Below, piece by piece: positions 52,520-62,757 of a stretch of 64,000 nt of DNA. The stretch spans positions 248,001-312,000 of the forward strand of contig NZ_JAAZQD010000003.1 of the NCBI RefSeq assembly GCF_012395255.1, given 5' to 3'. Within the stretch, counting starts at the first letter, position 1, and each line of letters begins with the position of its first letter. The notes below the pieces were generated by a model. The model searched no databases and was not told the origin of the DNA. It saw nothing but the letters and a program-made list of their open reading frames with translations. This DNA is from Oleiagrimonas citrea (GTDB taxonomy: Bacteria > Pseudomonadota > Gammaproteobacteria > Xanthomonadales > Rhodanobacteraceae). The translations under genes and the position numbers were made by a program.

Positions 52520-53560
52520 TTATTCGGTGTCGGCGTGGTGCTGGCGGCGGATTTCCTCGACGCATTCGCCGAGCAGCCCCGGGCCGCGGTAGATCATGCC
52601 GGAGTAGATCTGCACCAGGGCCGCACCCGCACTGATCTTGCCAGCCGCAGCGTCGCCGTCGAGGATGCCGCCGACGCCGATCAGTGGGATGCGTTCGGGC
52701 AGCCGTGCACGCATGCCCTGAAGCACGCGGTCGGCGGCGGCCCGCAGTGGGCGACCGGACAGACCGCCCGCTTCGTCGGCATGCGGCGCGCCCTGCACAC
52801 CGCTGCGATCCAGCGTGGTGTTGGTGCAGATGACGCCGTCGATGCCGCTCTTCTCGAGCACGGCGGCCATGGCGTCGAGTTCCTTGTCGTCCAGATCCGG
52901 CGCAATCTTCAGCAGCATCGGCTTGCGCGCGTCGTGCTGGCTGCCCAGCAGCTCCTGCTCTTCGCGCAGGCGGCCGATGAAGGCTTCCAGCTGGGTGTCC
53001 TGTTGCAGATCGCGCAGGCCCTTGGTGTTGGGCGAGGAGATGTTGACCGTGATGTACGACGCCAGACCGTAGGCGCGGCGCAGGCCGTGCAGGTAGTCGT
53101 TCACCGCCTGCTCGTTGGGCGTGTCGCGGTTCTTGCCGATATTGATGCCGAGTACGCCGTCGTACCGGGACTGCTCGACATTGCGCACCAGCGCGTCGAT
53201 GCCGGCGTTGTTAAAGCCCATCCGGTTGATGATCGCCTCGTGTTCCGGCAGGCGGAACAGCCGCGGTTTCGGGTTACCGGCCTGGGCACGTGGCGTCACC
53301 GTGCCGACCTCGATAGAACCGAAGCCCAACGCACCCAGGGCATCGAGGTGTTCGGCATTCTTGTCCAGACCGGCGGCCAAGCCGACCGGATTGGGAAAGT
53401 CGATGCCGAATGCACGTACCGGCAGGTCTTTCGGCGGCGGCGCGATGCGGTGCGCGAAGCCGCTGCGCTGCGCCACGCCAAGCGCATACAAACCCAGGCC
53501 GTGCGCGGCTTCCGGGTTCAGCGCGAACAGCAGCGGGCGGAACAGTTCGTACGGATTCAT
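52520..53560 (-). CDS. pyrD: Dihydroorotate dehydrogenase (quinone), class 2
   Basis: FMN enzyme of pyrimidine synthesis on the inner membrane. The 346 residues have the class 2 N-terminal membrane helix region (MNPYELFRPLLFALNPEAAHGLGLYAL), GLAAGLDKNAEHLDALGALGFG, catalytic Ser in VNISSPNTKGLRDLQ, and GVGGILDGDAAAGKISAGA. Start and length match E. coli PyrD (336). Confidence 0.96.
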   Translation of the reverse strand: MNPYELFRPLLFALNPEAAHGLGLYALGVAQRSGFAHRIAPPPKDLPVRAFGIDFPNPVGLAAGLDKNAEHLDALGALGFGSIEVGTVTPRAQAGNPKPRLFRLPEHEAIINRMGFNNAGIDALVRNVEQSRYDGVLGINIGKNRDTPNEQAVNDYLHGLRRAYGLASYITVNISSPNTKGLRDLQQDTQLEAFIGRLREEQELLGSQHDARKPMLLKIAPDLDDKELDAMAAVLEKSGIDGVICTNTTLDRSGVQGAPHADEAGGLSGRPLRAAADRVLQGMRARLPERIPLIGVGGILDGDAAAGKISAGAALVQIYSGMIYRGPGLLGECVEEIRRQHHADTE

Positions 53561-53612
53561 GGTTTCGGTCCGGTCCGGGTTCGGGGCAGCTTAGCGGGTC
53601 GTCGTCACGGCT

Positions 53613-54377
53613 TCAGCCGTTCAGCGACTGGCCGCCGTCCACGGCGAGGATCTGGCCGGTGATCCAGGCGGCCATCGGCGAGGCCAGGAATAGGGCCGCC
53701 TGCGCGATATCTTCGGGACGGCCGTAGGCGCCGAACGGAATGCGCGCCAGCGTCGCGGCGTAGCGTTCGGGATCGTTGCGGCGCACGTCGTCCCACAGGC
53801 CGCCCGGGAACTCGATCGAGCCGGGCGCGATGGCGTTGACCCGGATGCGCTCGGGCGCCAGCGCCTTGGCTTGCGAGGTCGTGTAATGACTGACGGCCGC
53901 CTTCAGCGCCGCGTAGCACGCGCCCTTGGGGCGCGGGTTCATCGCCGCGATGGAACTGGTGTGCAGGATGCAAGGGTGTTCCGACTTGCGCAGGAAAGGC
54001 AGCGCGTGGCGCGAGGCGCGCACGGCGGCCATCAGGTCGATGCGGAAGTCGGCTTCCCAACTGGCGTCGTCGTCGTCGTCGAAGCCGTAGCCGCTGGCGT
54101 TGTTGACCAGCACGTCGATGCCGCCGAGCGTCTGCGCGGCATTCTCGATCCAGCCCTGCACGGCCTGGGCGTCGCCGAGGTCGCAGGATTCGGTATGCAC
54201 CGTGCCGCCGTGGGCGCTGAGCGCGCCGTCGACCTCGGCCAGCGCCTGTTCGCCGCGCGCACAGACCGACACCGCCGCGCCCGCCTGGGCGAAGGCCAGG
54301 GCGATGCTGCGGCCGATGCCCTTGCTGCCGCCAGCTACCAGCACACGGTAGCTAGAAAAGTCGAAGGTGGTGCGCAT
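53613..54377 (-). CDS. Short-chain dehydrogenase/reductase
   Basis: A 254-residue classical SDR. The NAD(P) loop is VAGGSKGIGRSIALAFAQAG, followed by VLVNNASGYG. Catalytic Ser is in HTSSIAAMNPRPKG, and Tyr/Lys in CYAALKAAVSHY (YxxxK). The C terminus is ITGQILAVDGGQSLNG. An acidic stretch FDDDDDASWEAD follows the NNAS motif and is unusual. GGAG precedes ATG 54377. Substrate unknown. Confidence 0.88.
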   Translation of the reverse strand: MRTTFDFSSYRVLVAGGSKGIGRSIALAFAQAGAAVSVCARGEQALAEVDGALSAHGGTVHTESCDLGDAQAVQGWIENAAQTLGGIDVLVNNASGYGFDDDDDASWEADFRIDLMAAVRASRHALPFLRKSEHPCILHTSSIAAMNPRPKGACYAALKAAVSHYTTSQAKALAPERIRVNAIAPGSIEFPGGLWDDVRRNDPERYAATLARIPFGAYGRPEDIAQAALFLASPMAAWITGQILAVDGGQSLNG

Positions 54378-54440
54378 GGGAACTCCGAAGTCCGTACTGT
54401 CCAATCCGGCATTGTAGGACGCCTGCATGGCGAAGGCATG

Positions 54441-54474
54441 AAAAAGGGGAGCCGGACGCGTGTCCGACTCCCCT
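54441..54474 (-). terminator. Terminator of the aldehyde dehydrogenase gene
   Basis: On the minus strand, an 11-12-bp stem with one mismatch (AGGGGAG...CTCCCCT) and loop around 54458-54461, followed by five T residues. It lies 25 bp after the dehydrogenase stop. Confidence 0.85.
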
Positions 54475-54498
54475 CGATGCCGTGCATGGACAGTTCGA

Positions 54499-56031
54499 TC
54501 AGATCTCGAACTTGATGCCCTGCGCCAGCGGCAGTTCCGACGACCAGTTGATGGTGTTGGTCTGACGGCGCATGTAGGCGCGCCATGCGTCGGAGCCGGA
54601 CTCGCGGCCGCCGCCGGTTTCCTTCTCGCCGCCGAACGCGCCGCCGATCTCGGCGCCGGAGGTGCCGATGTTGACGTTGGCGATGCCGCAGTCCGAACCG
54701 GTCGCGGACAGGAAACGCTCGGCGTTGCGCATGTTCAGCGTGAAGAACGCGCTGGACAGGCCCTGCGGCACGCTGTTCTGCAGCGCGATGGCGTCGTCCA
54801 GGTCGCTGTACGGGATCACGTACAGGATCGGGGCGAAGGTCTCGGTGCGGACGATTTCGGCGTCACCGGGCAGGCCGGTGACGATGGCCGGGGTCACGAA
54901 GTTGCCGGGACGATCCAGCTTCTCGCCGCCCGTGGCGACGGTGCCGCCGGCCGTCTTGGCCGCGTCCAGTGCCTTGGTGAAGCGCTCGACCGAGCTTTCG
55001 TCGATCAGCGGACCCATCAGCGTGGCCGGGTCGGTCGGATCGCCGATCTTGCTCTCGATCTGCTTGTAGGCCTTGACCAGCTTTTCGGTGACTTCCTGGG
55101 CAATGGATTCGTGCACGATCAGGCGGCGCGTGCTGGTGCAGCGCTGACCCGCGGTGCCGACGGCGCCGAAGGCGATGGCCGGGATGGCCAGCTTCAGGTC
55201 GGCGGTCTCGTCCACGATCATGGCGTTGTTGCCGCCCAGTTCCAGCAGCGAGCGGCCCATGCGCTCGGCCACGCGCACGCCGACCTTGCGGCCGACCGCG
55301 CACGAACCGGTGAAGCTGACCAGGTCGATGCGCTTGTCGTCGACGAAGGTCTGCGCCAGCTCGTTGCTGCCGTCATTGAACAGGTAGAAGATCTCCGGGA
55401 AGCCGCCGGCCTTGAGCGCCTCGTTGCAGATCTTCATGGTGGCGATGGCGGTCAGCGGGGTCTTCGGCGACGGCTTCCAGATGCAGATGTCGCCGCAGGC
55501 AGCGGCCAGCATGGCGTTCCACGCCCACACCGCGACCGGGAAGTTGAAGGCCGAGATGATGCCGACCACGCCCAGCGGATGCCACTGCTCGTACATGCGG
55601 TGACCCGGACGCTCCGAATGCATGGTCAGGCCGTACATCATGCGGCTCTGGCCGACCGCGAAGTCGGCGATGTCGATCATCTCCTGCACTTCGCCGTCGC
55701 CCTCGGGCTTGATCTTGCCGTTCTCCAGGCTGACCAGCGAACCGAGTTCGTCCTTGTACTTGCGCAGGGCCTCGCCGCACAGGCGCACGGCTTCGCCACG
55801 CTGCGGGGCGGGTGTGGTGCGCCAGGTCTGGAAGGCTTCGCGGGCGCGCTCGACGATGGTCTCGTAGTCGGCCGCGCTGGTGCCGTGCACCTTGGCGATG
55901 ACCTCGCCGGTCGAGGGGTTGGTCACCTCGATCAGACCGGCGCTGGTATCCGTCGACCACTCGCCGTTGCCCAGGTAGGTGCCTGAATTGACGTCGGAAA
56001 GGCCGAGGGCCTTCAGAATCTCGTGCGACAT
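54499..56031 (-). CDS. ALDH7-family aldehyde dehydrogenase (aminoadipate-semialdehyde type)
   Basis: A 510-residue NAD-dependent dehydrogenase. It matches the antiquitin/AmaB branch: [29 protein letters not shown], general-base Glu in [12 protein letters not shown], and nucleophile Cys in [15 protein letters not shown], where the CTSTRR arginine is characteristic of aminoadipate semialdehyde binding. Likely role is oxidation of piperideine-6-carboxylate/aminoadipate semialdehyde in lysine or pipecolate breakdown. No other lysine-catabolic gene lies nearby. Monocistronic, with its own terminator. Confidence 0.87.
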   Translation of the reverse strand: MSHEILKALGLSDVNSGTYLGNGEWSTDTSAGLIEVTNPSTGEVIAKVHGTSAADYETIVERAREAFQTWRTTPAPQRGEAVRLCGEALRKYKDELGSLVSLENGKIKPEGDGEVQEMIDIADFAVGQSRMMYGLTMHSERPGHRMYEQWHPLGVVGIISAFNFPVAVWAWNAMLAAACGDICIWKPSPKTPLTAIATMKICNEALKAGGFPEIFYLFNDGSNELAQTFVDDKRIDLVSFTGSCAVGRKVGVRVAERMGRSLLELGGNNAMIVDETADLKLAIPAIAFGAVGTAGQRCTSTRRLIVHESIAQEVTEKLVKAYKQIESKIGDPTDPATLMGPLIDESSVERFTKALDAAKTAGGTVATGGEKLDRPGNFVTPAIVTGLPGDAEIVRTETFAPILYVIPYSDLDDAIALQNSVPQGLSSAFFTLNMRNAERFLSATGSDCGIANVNIGTSGAEIGGAFGGEKETGGGRESGSDAWRAYMRRQTNTINWSSELPLAQGIKFEI

Positions 56032-56119
56032 ACGTGCTCCTGCGTCGTTGACGGCGGGGATGCCCCGCGCAAAACGAACATTCTATCAGAAGCGTGCAAA
56101 CGCGCCCGGCAGGCGGACG

Positions 56120-56196
56120 TGGCGACCCCGGCAGGATTCGAACCTGCGACCTTTCGCTTAGGAGGCGAATGCTCTATCCAGCTGAGCTACGGGGCC
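56120..56196 (-). tRNA. tRNA-Arg (CCU)
   Basis: 77-nt tRNA on the minus strand: acceptor GGCCCCG pairs CGGGGTC (one G-U), anticodon CCT in loop CTCCTAA, T loop TTCGAAT, encoded CCA. Confidence 0.96.
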
Positions 56197-56298
56197 CTGT
56201 GCAGATCGCGGGCATTCTAGCGGCCCGAGCGCGCAAAACGGAAACGGTGATGCAGTGAAGCGTGGCAACGGGTTCGACCGCGTCGCGCGTGCGGTCGT

Positions 56299-58614
56299 TC
56301 AGGGAGACAGTTTCACGTTGCCGATGGCCCACAGTCCCTGTGTCGGGTCGCCGGTGGCGATGAAACAAAGGTCGTGCGCGCCGGTCAGGGGCGGCAGTTC
56401 GGCATGCAGGGTGGTTTGCAGCTTGGTCCTGGCGGCTGCGGCCAGCGGCATGCGTGCGATGCGCGGTCCGTCGCAGGTGTCGCGGTGTACTTCGAGCGCG
56501 CCGTGAGGTGCCGCGGTCGGGCGCTTGATCACGCCGGCGGCGTCCTTCCACAGCGCGTAGTTCCACGGCAGGTTGCCGACGGTCACGGCGAGGTGGCGCA
56601 TGCCGGCGGTCGGGGCCTGCTTCCAGAGCCAGCACATGTCGTTGATGTCCATCTGGTAGAACGGACGCGGGCCGTGCAGCGGGCGGTCGTCCTCGATACG
56701 CAGCACGATCTTGTGGGTGCAGGTGTCGAGTTGGTCGCTGCGGCGGGTGCGCAGGGCGGTTTCGTCGATCCGCCGGGTACGCGGCGCGGCGAGGCGGAAG
56801 CCGTCGTCGGCGAAGGTGGCGGCGCGCAGCGTAGTGGCGGCGTGCCCGGGCAGCGACAGCGGTGCGTCGTAGCGTCTCGATTGGGCCGTCGGCATGTGGC
56901 CGTCCGTGGTGTAGTGGATCGCGCCCTGGCCGGTCTGGTTGGATAGGGCGACGTCGATGGTTCCATCGCTGCCAGCAGAAAGCGCGAAGCGCGGCGCCCA
57001 TGCGCTGTCGGCGTAGTCGATACCCAGCGCGCGGTAGCGGGCCAGTTGTGCCGGCATGCGGTGCAGGAAGTCGCTCCAGTCGTGGCTGTCGGCGGGTGAC
57101 CAGACGACTTCGGCCAGCGCTGCCAGCCGCGGGAAAATTGCGTGCTGGTCGCGGGCGAACGTCGGCATGTACTCGGTCCACAGGTCGAGCTGCGCGCCAA
57201 GCACGTGGCGCGCCTGCGACGCGTCGATGGCGTCCGGGATCGGGTTGAAGTCGTAGATGTCCTTCAGGCTTTCGACCTGCGGGCGGCCGGCGGGTTCGTC
57301 GGGCGCGTCGCTCTGCAAGTGATCGAGGTACAGCACGGGCGAGGGCGACAACACCACGTCGTGGCCGGCGTGGGCGGCTTCGATGGCGCCCTTCACGCCG
57401 CGCCAGGACATCACCGTGGCGTCGGCGGGCACGCCGCCTTCGAGAATCTCGTCCCAGCCGATCAGGCGGCGGTGGTGCGCGTCGAGGTAGGCGCCGATCT
57501 TTCCGATCATCCAGCCCTGCAGGGCGTTCTCGTCCTTCAGGCCGAGTTTCTTCATCTGCGCCTGCACGGCGGGCGAGGCCTGCCACTGGTCCTTGGCCGC
57601 CTCGTCGCCGCCGACGTGGATGTATTTGGACGGGAACAGCGCCATCACCTCGTCGAGCACGTTCTCGAGGAATTTCAGGCTGTGCTGGTTCGGTGCGTAC
57701 AGCCAGGTGTTGATGCCCCAGTTGGTGGACACCGGCGGACGCTGGCCGGTGACGCCCAGTTCCGGGTAGCTGGCGATGGCCGCCTGCGCGTGGCCGGGGA
57801 TCTCGATCTCGGGAACGATGGTGACGAAGCGCTGCTGCGCGTAGCGCACGAGGTCGCGCACCTGGGCCTGGGTGTAGAAGCCGCAGTAGGGCTTGTCCGG
57901 ACTGCCGGTGAGCGCGGCGTCGGGGCCGACCGCCTTGCGGCAGGCGCCGATGCGAGTCAGTTCGGGATAACGCTTGATCTGCAGGCGCCAGCCCTGGTCG
58001 TCGGTCAGGTGCCAGTGCAGCACGTCGAGCTTGTGCAGCGCCATCCAGTCGATCAGCTTCTTGATATCGGCGACGGACTGGAAATGCCGCGCCGAATCCA
58101 GCATCAGGCCGCGCCAGGCGAAGCGCGGATGGTCGATGATGAGGCCGTCGGCGAGCGTCGCGGGTCCATGTGCGCCGGGCGTCTGCGTGAGCAGTTGCCA
58201 CAGCGTCACGCTGCCGTAGAAGAGGCCCTTCGGTGCGCGCGCCTGGATGTGCACGTGACCGTCGCCGATGCGCAGGCGGTACCCGGAGTCGCCGGTGACT
58301 TCGGCGTCCCGGGCCAGTTGCAGGGCGATGGCGGCGCGCGGATCGGCGCGCGCAGCCAGGCGCAGATGCAGGCCGCGCGTGTGCGCGATCCGTGCGATGA
58401 GCTGCCGCGCAATGGCGCGCGTGGCCGAGGTGTCGGGCGTCACGGCCACAGTCGCGCCGTCGGCGATGCGCACCTGGCCGTGCGCGGCGGGCTGCATCCG
58501 CGCAGGGCGCGGGATGACCGACCAGGGTGAAGCAGCGGGCGGTGCGGCAGCCGTCCGGGCGGCGCAGGACAGGAGCAGGGCGGCGAGCAGCGGCAGATGG
58601 ATTCCACGCGTCAT
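56299..58614 (-). CDS. GH20 beta-N-acetylhexosaminidase
   Basis: A 771-residue exported glycosidase that removes terminal GlcNAc from chitooligosaccharides. The signal region is MTRGIHLPLLAALLLSCAA; LLSC could also be a weak lipobox. The GH20b N-terminal domain is at about 28-160. The catalytic barrel follows with HWHLTDDQGWRL, the Asp337-Glu338 pair in YIHVGGDEAAKDQW and WTEYMPTF. The C-terminal Fn3-like and beta-sandwich parts (about 570-771) are less clear. AGGAG precedes the ATG. It is downstream of the NagX-like gene. Confidence 0.93.
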   Translation of the reverse strand: MTRGIHLPLLAALLLSCAARTAAAPPAASPWSVIPRPARMQPAAHGQVRIADGATVAVTPDTSATRAIARQLIARIAHTRGLHLRLAARADPRAAIALQLARDAEVTGDSGYRLRIGDGHVHIQARAPKGLFYGSVTLWQLLTQTPGAHGPATLADGLIIDHPRFAWRGLMLDSARHFQSVADIKKLIDWMALHKLDVLHWHLTDDQGWRLQIKRYPELTRIGACRKAVGPDAALTGSPDKPYCGFYTQAQVRDLVRYAQQRFVTIVPEIEIPGHAQAAIASYPELGVTGQRPPVSTNWGINTWLYAPNQHSLKFLENVLDEVMALFPSKYIHVGGDEAAKDQWQASPAVQAQMKKLGLKDENALQGWMIGKIGAYLDAHHRRLIGWDEILEGGVPADATVMSWRGVKGAIEAAHAGHDVVLSPSPVLYLDHLQSDAPDEPAGRPQVESLKDIYDFNPIPDAIDASQARHVLGAQLDLWTEYMPTFARDQHAIFPRLAALAEVVWSPADSHDWSDFLHRMPAQLARYRALGIDYADSAWAPRFALSAGSDGTIDVALSNQTGQGAIHYTTDGHMPTAQSRRYDAPLSLPGHAATTLRAATFADDGFRLAAPRTRRIDETALRTRRSDQLDTCTHKIVLRIEDDRPLHGPRPFYQMDINDMCWLWKQAPTAGMRHLAVTVGNLPWNYALWKDAAGVIKRPTAAPHGALEVHRDTCDGPRIARMPLAAAARTKLQTTLHAELPPLTGAHDLCFIATGDPTQGLWAIGNVKLSP

Positions 58615-58692
58615 CAGTCTGGTTCTCCTGGCGCGGTGCGCCGTGCGGTTGCGGTCCGTGCGTCCGTCATCATGCGGCATGCCCCGGTCCGG

Positions 58693-59766
58693 TCAAAGTT
58701 TCAGGTATAGCCGGCGGCGGTCCATGGTCCACACGATCAGCCACCACAGCGCCGTGAACGCCACGGCGAACGCGAGCGAGGCCATGCGCGGTCCGGCCAG
58801 TGGCGCGATCCAGTCGGCGAAACCGTATCGGTAGATCGGCGTCTGCCAGCCCAGTGCCGGCAGCAGGATCTGCATCAGCTCGGAGCCGGCGTAGGCGGCG
58901 ATCGCGTTGACGCCGAAGCGTCGTCCCCACGCCGGCCAGCCGCGCGTGTCGATGGCGAGGTGAAACCCAAGCAGGGCCAGCGTCGCCCAGCCCGCCGTCC
59001 ACAGCGTGAAGGATGGCGTCCACAGATTCTTGTTGAACGGCAGCCACCACGATGCCAGCCAGCCCAGTGTCAGGCAGGCGATGGCCAGCACAAGCAGCGG
59101 ACGGATGCGTCGTGCACGCAGCCAGGCACCCGCACACAAGCCGAACAGGCTGGTGGCGAAGGCGGGCAGGGTACTGAGCAAGCCTTCGGGGTCGTGGCCG
59201 CGGCCGGTCGCCGGGTCGATGCTCCACAAGTAGTGTCCGAACACGGCGCTGTCGGTGCGGCTGACGATGTTGACCCACGGCGCCAGCGATCCGCCGAGCA
59301 TTAGCAGGGCGGCATAGCCGATCAGCAGTGCCGCGATGACGCACCACCAGATGCGCGGGCGCGCATACAGCGCCAGCAGCGCGGTGCCGGCGAAGCACAC
59401 GCCGATGCGTTGCAGCACGCCGGGCCAGCGCATGTCGCGGTGCGGCATCAGCCATGCGGCCAGCGCGTTGATCGCCAGCCCGAGCAGCACGATGCGCAGC
59501 GCGCGCCAGAGCGCCGCGTTGCGCAGGGCCGCGGGTGCATCGCCGCGCTCCAGGCGAGGCAGGAGCGCCAGAGCCACGGACACGCCCATGACGAACAGGA
59601 AGAAGGGAAAGATCAGATCGGTCGGCGTGCAGCCGTTCCAGGCAGCGTGTTCGAGCGGTGCGAACACATGGCTCCAGTCGCCGGGATCGTTGACCAGCAG
59701 CATCGCGGCCACGGTGCAGCCGCGCAGCGCGTCGACAGAGGCCAGGCGTGGCGGTTTCGGCGGCAT
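58693..59766 (-). CDS. nagX: NagX-like membrane acyltransferase (HGSNAT / DUF5009 family)
   Basis: A 357-residue membrane protein with about ten helices. It starts LASVDALRGCTVAAMLLVNDPGDWSHVFAPLEHAAWNGCTP in two blocks typical of the heparan-alpha-glucosaminide acetyltransferase-like family, followed by DLIFPFFLFVMGVSVA. The VLQRIGVCF and YLWSIDPATGRGHDPEGLLSTLPA segments are also conserved. The family is found in N-acetylglucosamine regulons of Xanthomonas, where it is called NagX. GGGAG precedes the ATG. The gene lies between the TonB receptor and GH20 genes. Confidence 0.85.
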   Translation of the reverse strand: MPPKPPRLASVDALRGCTVAAMLLVNDPGDWSHVFAPLEHAAWNGCTPTDLIFPFFLFVMGVSVALALLPRLERGDAPAALRNAALWRALRIVLLGLAINALAAWLMPHRDMRWPGVLQRIGVCFAGTALLALYARPRIWWCVIAALLIGYAALLMLGGSLAPWVNIVSRTDSAVFGHYLWSIDPATGRGHDPEGLLSTLPAFATSLFGLCAGAWLRARRIRPLLVLAIACLTLGWLASWWLPFNKNLWTPSFTLWTAGWATLALLGFHLAIDTRGWPAWGRRFGVNAIAAYAGSELMQILLPALGWQTPIYRYGFADWIAPLAGPRMASLAFAVAFTALWWLIVWTMDRRRLYLKL

Positions 59767-59854
59767 GACGTCACTCCCGGTCAGGCGTCCGCGATCGTGC
59801 ATCGCATGGCGGGCACTGGAATGGCCGGCGGCGTGAACGGCCGCCGGCACTGAA

Positions 59855-59890
59855 GAAAAAAGACGGGCCCGGCATGCATGTCCGGGCCCG
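59855..59890 (-). terminator. Terminator of the TonB-receptor gene
   Basis: On the minus strand, a 9-bp GC stem (CGGGCCCGG with CCGGGCCCG, 59864-59872 and 59882-59890) is followed by TCTTTTTT. It lies 20 bp after the receptor stop and separates it from nagX. A second 9-bp stem without a U tract is at 59823-59847. Confidence 0.85.
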
Positions 59891-59909
59891 CGGGGGAGGT
59901 CACGATGCC

Positions 59910-62663
59910 TCAGAACTTGAAACGGAGGTTGAGGTAGTACTGGCGGCCGTTGACGTAGAACGCGTACGGCTGCTTCCCGTAGGCGTCGTTGACGGTGTAG
60001 TACTTCAGCTTCGGGTTGTTCAGGTTCATCGCATCCAGCGATAGCGACAGCCACTGGTTGATGGTGTACCCGAGCGAGGCCGAAAGCGTGCCTACGCCGC
60101 TCTGGTAGTAGGCGTCGGTGCGGCTGACGCCGTCATAGAACGACGAACGGTAGGTGTAGCTCAGGCGCGCATTGAAGACGTCGTTCTCGAAGTAGCCCGA
60201 CACGTTGGCGGTGTTCTTCGAGGTGCCCTGCAGCGGCTTGCCGTTGCCGGTGTGGGCCGCCGCGTAGGTGTAGTTGGCGGCGAAGCCGAAGTACTTGCCG
60301 ATTGGCTGCTGGTAATTGAGTTCGACGCCCTTCACGTTGCCGTCGACGTTGTGCGGCACGCTGACCAGGTAGGTGCTGTAGACATCCTGTCCGGCGGTGT
60401 TGCTCGCCAGCATGTCCTTGTACGTGCGCGACTCGGTGCCGAAGTTCACGTAGTTCTTGAGCGACATGTTGTACACGCCGGCCGACAGCAGGCCGCGCGG
60501 CGCGAAGTACCACTCCAGCGCGGCGTCGAAGTTGGTCGAGATCAACGGCTTCAGATGCGGGTTGCCGCCGCTGCCGGTGTGGGTCAGGTCGTCGAGCGAG
60601 ACGAAACCGGCCAGCGCTGAATAGTCAGGACGGGTCATGGTCTGCGACACGGCGAAGCGCGCCAGCAGATTGTCGGTCATGTTGAACTTCAGGTTGGCGC
60701 TGGGCAGGAACTTGTTGTAGCTGCCCTTGTACGTGTTCCAGTAGTAGTCGCCGAACAGCGAGCCGGTGATCGGCCCGGTGACGTCCGCTTCCTGCGGGCT
60801 GGTGCTGCTGTAGCTGATGTTCTCCTTGGTGTGCACGTAGCGCACGCCGACATTGCCGCTCCAGCGGTCACCCTGGAAGTTGGCCTGCAGATAGGCCGCG
60901 CCGTCCTTCTCGTTGACCTTGTAGATGTCGTTGAAATAGAAGCGGGCGACCGGATCGCGGTTGGCGTACTTGGCGTCGAACGCGGCCAGCTGCGCCGGCG
61001 AGTAGAACCAGATGTTGTTCGGATGGATGCCGCCCAGGTCACTGCCGAAGTCGCTCGGGTAGTTGGACCACGAGGTTGGATAGTTGGCCAGATTCTGCCA
61101 ATCGCCCTTCGGTCCCTGGGCGATGCTGCGCAGGTTCTCGCGGGTGTGGTCGGCATAGCGCACGCCGAAGTCCAGCGAGGACAAGGTGCCGTCGTCGAAG
61201 TACAGGGAGCCGTCGATCTGGCCCCAATTCTCCTTGTCCTTGGCGTTGATGCCGTTCTCGCCGAAGATCCAGCCAGCCGAGGGCAGGATGCCGGAAGGCG
61301 AGCTGTTGTCGCCACCGAGTGTCCAGTTGATCGGCTTGCCTAGTCCCTGCATGCCCCAGGCGGCGCCGGCGCCGGCCTGCGTGCCCAGTTCGATCACGTC
61401 CTGGGTCGGGCTGGAACCTTCGCCGTGGGTGGTGCCGACCTGGCCCTTGAAGGTCAGGTTCTCGCTGGCTTTCCAGGTGGCGTCCAGGGTCAGGTAGTTC
61501 GACTTCGAGGATGCACCGGGACGCGAGATCTGGTCGTAGACGCCGTACGGCACCGTGCTGCCGGTCGGTCCGAAGTAGGACTGCTGCAGCACGTTGTTCT
61601 TGACCACGTAGCCGTTGGCCAGTCCTGCGCCGCTGGGCACGAACTGGCTGGCCCACATCATGTAGTTGCGGTTGTAGTTGTCGGCTTTGAGCTTGGTATA
61701 GAAGCCGTTGAGGTTGAAGCTCAGGTTGTCGCTGGCCTTCCACTCGATGTCGATGCTGCCGCCCTTGCGTTGGCGCTTCTGCGTGAACAGCACGGCGCCG
61801 ATCAGGTTCGGGTAGTACACGCCGGCGAGGTCGGGATGGTCCATGGCGACCTGCGAATCGGGCGCGATCTGGCTATAGCCGCCGACCACTTCCTGTCCCT
61901 GGCGTTCCAGACTGCGTTCCTCGTAGAACGCCTGCGCCATGATGCCGAAGGTGTTGTCGCTGTTCTTCCAGTTGAACAGGCCGTTGAACTGCGGCTTGGT
62001 CTTGCCCGGCAGGTCCGAATACACGCCGCCGACGGACGCCTGCACGGTGACCGGCTTGTCGAACAGCAGCGGCGTGCGGGTGATGATGTTGACCGTGCCG
62101 GCGCTGCCGCCTTCCTGCAGTTTGGCCTCGGAGCTCTTGTGCACCACGACTTCGCTGACGATTTCGGCCGGCAGCAGGCTGTAGCTGACGCTGCGGCCGA
62201 CGGTCTGGGTCTGGCTCAGCACGAACCAGTCGCCGGTACCGACGGTATGACCGTTGACCAGCGTCTGGGTCATGCTCGGGTTGGTGCCGCGCAGGCTGAC
62301 GCGATCATTCTCGTCGAAGCCGCCCTCGCTGGCGCTGGCCGAGCTGATGTTCACGCCGGGTAGGCGCTGCAGCGTGTCGGCGACGTTCTTCGCCGGCAGC
62401 TTGCCGATGTCCTCGGCGGTGACCACGTCGACATGGGAGACGGCATCGCGCTTCAGGTTCAGCGACTCGGCTTCCGAATCGCGGATACCGACGACCGTGA
62501 CGGCCTGCAGCTCCTGGATGTGCTTCTTGGCTTTCTGCTGCGCACTCTGACTCGATGCATCGGTCTGCGCCCCCTGCGCACCGCTGTTCTGGGCCAGGGC
62601 GGGTCCGGACAGCAGCAGCGCCGTCAGGATGCTCGCCGATAGGATGGTCTTGCGCTGGTTCAT
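59910..62663 (-). CDS. TonB-dependent outer-membrane receptor, probably for chitooligosaccharides
   Basis: A 917-residue receptor. The signal peptide ends LSGPALAQ. A TonB-box-like segment (LQAVTVVGI) is followed by a plug domain (DIGKLPAKNVADTLQRLPGVNIS, SVSYSLLPAEIVSEVVVHKSSEAKLQEGGSAGTVNI). A 22-strand barrel ends YLNLRFKF with terminal Phe. The pattern is the Caulobacter-type sugar receptor. Substrate is inferred from the hexosaminidase, NagX-like and glucokinase neighbours. The start at 62663 is supported by GGAGGGGAG upstream. No operator palindrome like that of the glucokinase gene is seen ahead of it. Confidence 0.92.
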   Translation of the reverse strand: MNQRKTILSASILTALLLSGPALAQNSGAQGAQTDASSQSAQQKAKKHIQELQAVTVVGIRDSEAESLNLKRDAVSHVDVVTAEDIGKLPAKNVADTLQRLPGVNISSASASEGGFDENDRVSLRGTNPSMTQTLVNGHTVGTGDWFVLSQTQTVGRSVSYSLLPAEIVSEVVVHKSSEAKLQEGGSAGTVNIITRTPLLFDKPVTVQASVGGVYSDLPGKTKPQFNGLFNWKNSDNTFGIMAQAFYEERSLERQGQEVVGGYSQIAPDSQVAMDHPDLAGVYYPNLIGAVLFTQKRQRKGGSIDIEWKASDNLSFNLNGFYTKLKADNYNRNYMMWASQFVPSGAGLANGYVVKNNVLQQSYFGPTGSTVPYGVYDQISRPGASSKSNYLTLDATWKASENLTFKGQVGTTHGEGSSPTQDVIELGTQAGAGAAWGMQGLGKPINWTLGGDNSSPSGILPSAGWIFGENGINAKDKENWGQIDGSLYFDDGTLSSLDFGVRYADHTRENLRSIAQGPKGDWQNLANYPTSWSNYPSDFGSDLGGIHPNNIWFYSPAQLAAFDAKYANRDPVARFYFNDIYKVNEKDGAAYLQANFQGDRWSGNVGVRYVHTKENISYSSTSPQEADVTGPITGSLFGDYYWNTYKGSYNKFLPSANLKFNMTDNLLARFAVSQTMTRPDYSALAGFVSLDDLTHTGSGGNPHLKPLISTNFDAALEWYFAPRGLLSAGVYNMSLKNYVNFGTESRTYKDMLASNTAGQDVYSTYLVSVPHNVDGNVKGVELNYQQPIGKYFGFAANYTYAAAHTGNGKPLQGTSKNTANVSGYFENDVFNARLSYTYRSSFYDGVSRTDAYYQSGVGTLSASLGYTINQWLSLSLDAMNLNNPKLKYYTVNDAYGKQPYAFYVNGRQYYLNLRFKF

Positions 62664-62757
62664 GATCTCCCCTCCAAGTGGTTTTTTTGCTGCTTTGTCG
62701 GACCCCCGCGACGGCTGTCTCCGCGGCCGGTCCCAATCAAGTGGACGAACCCGGTGC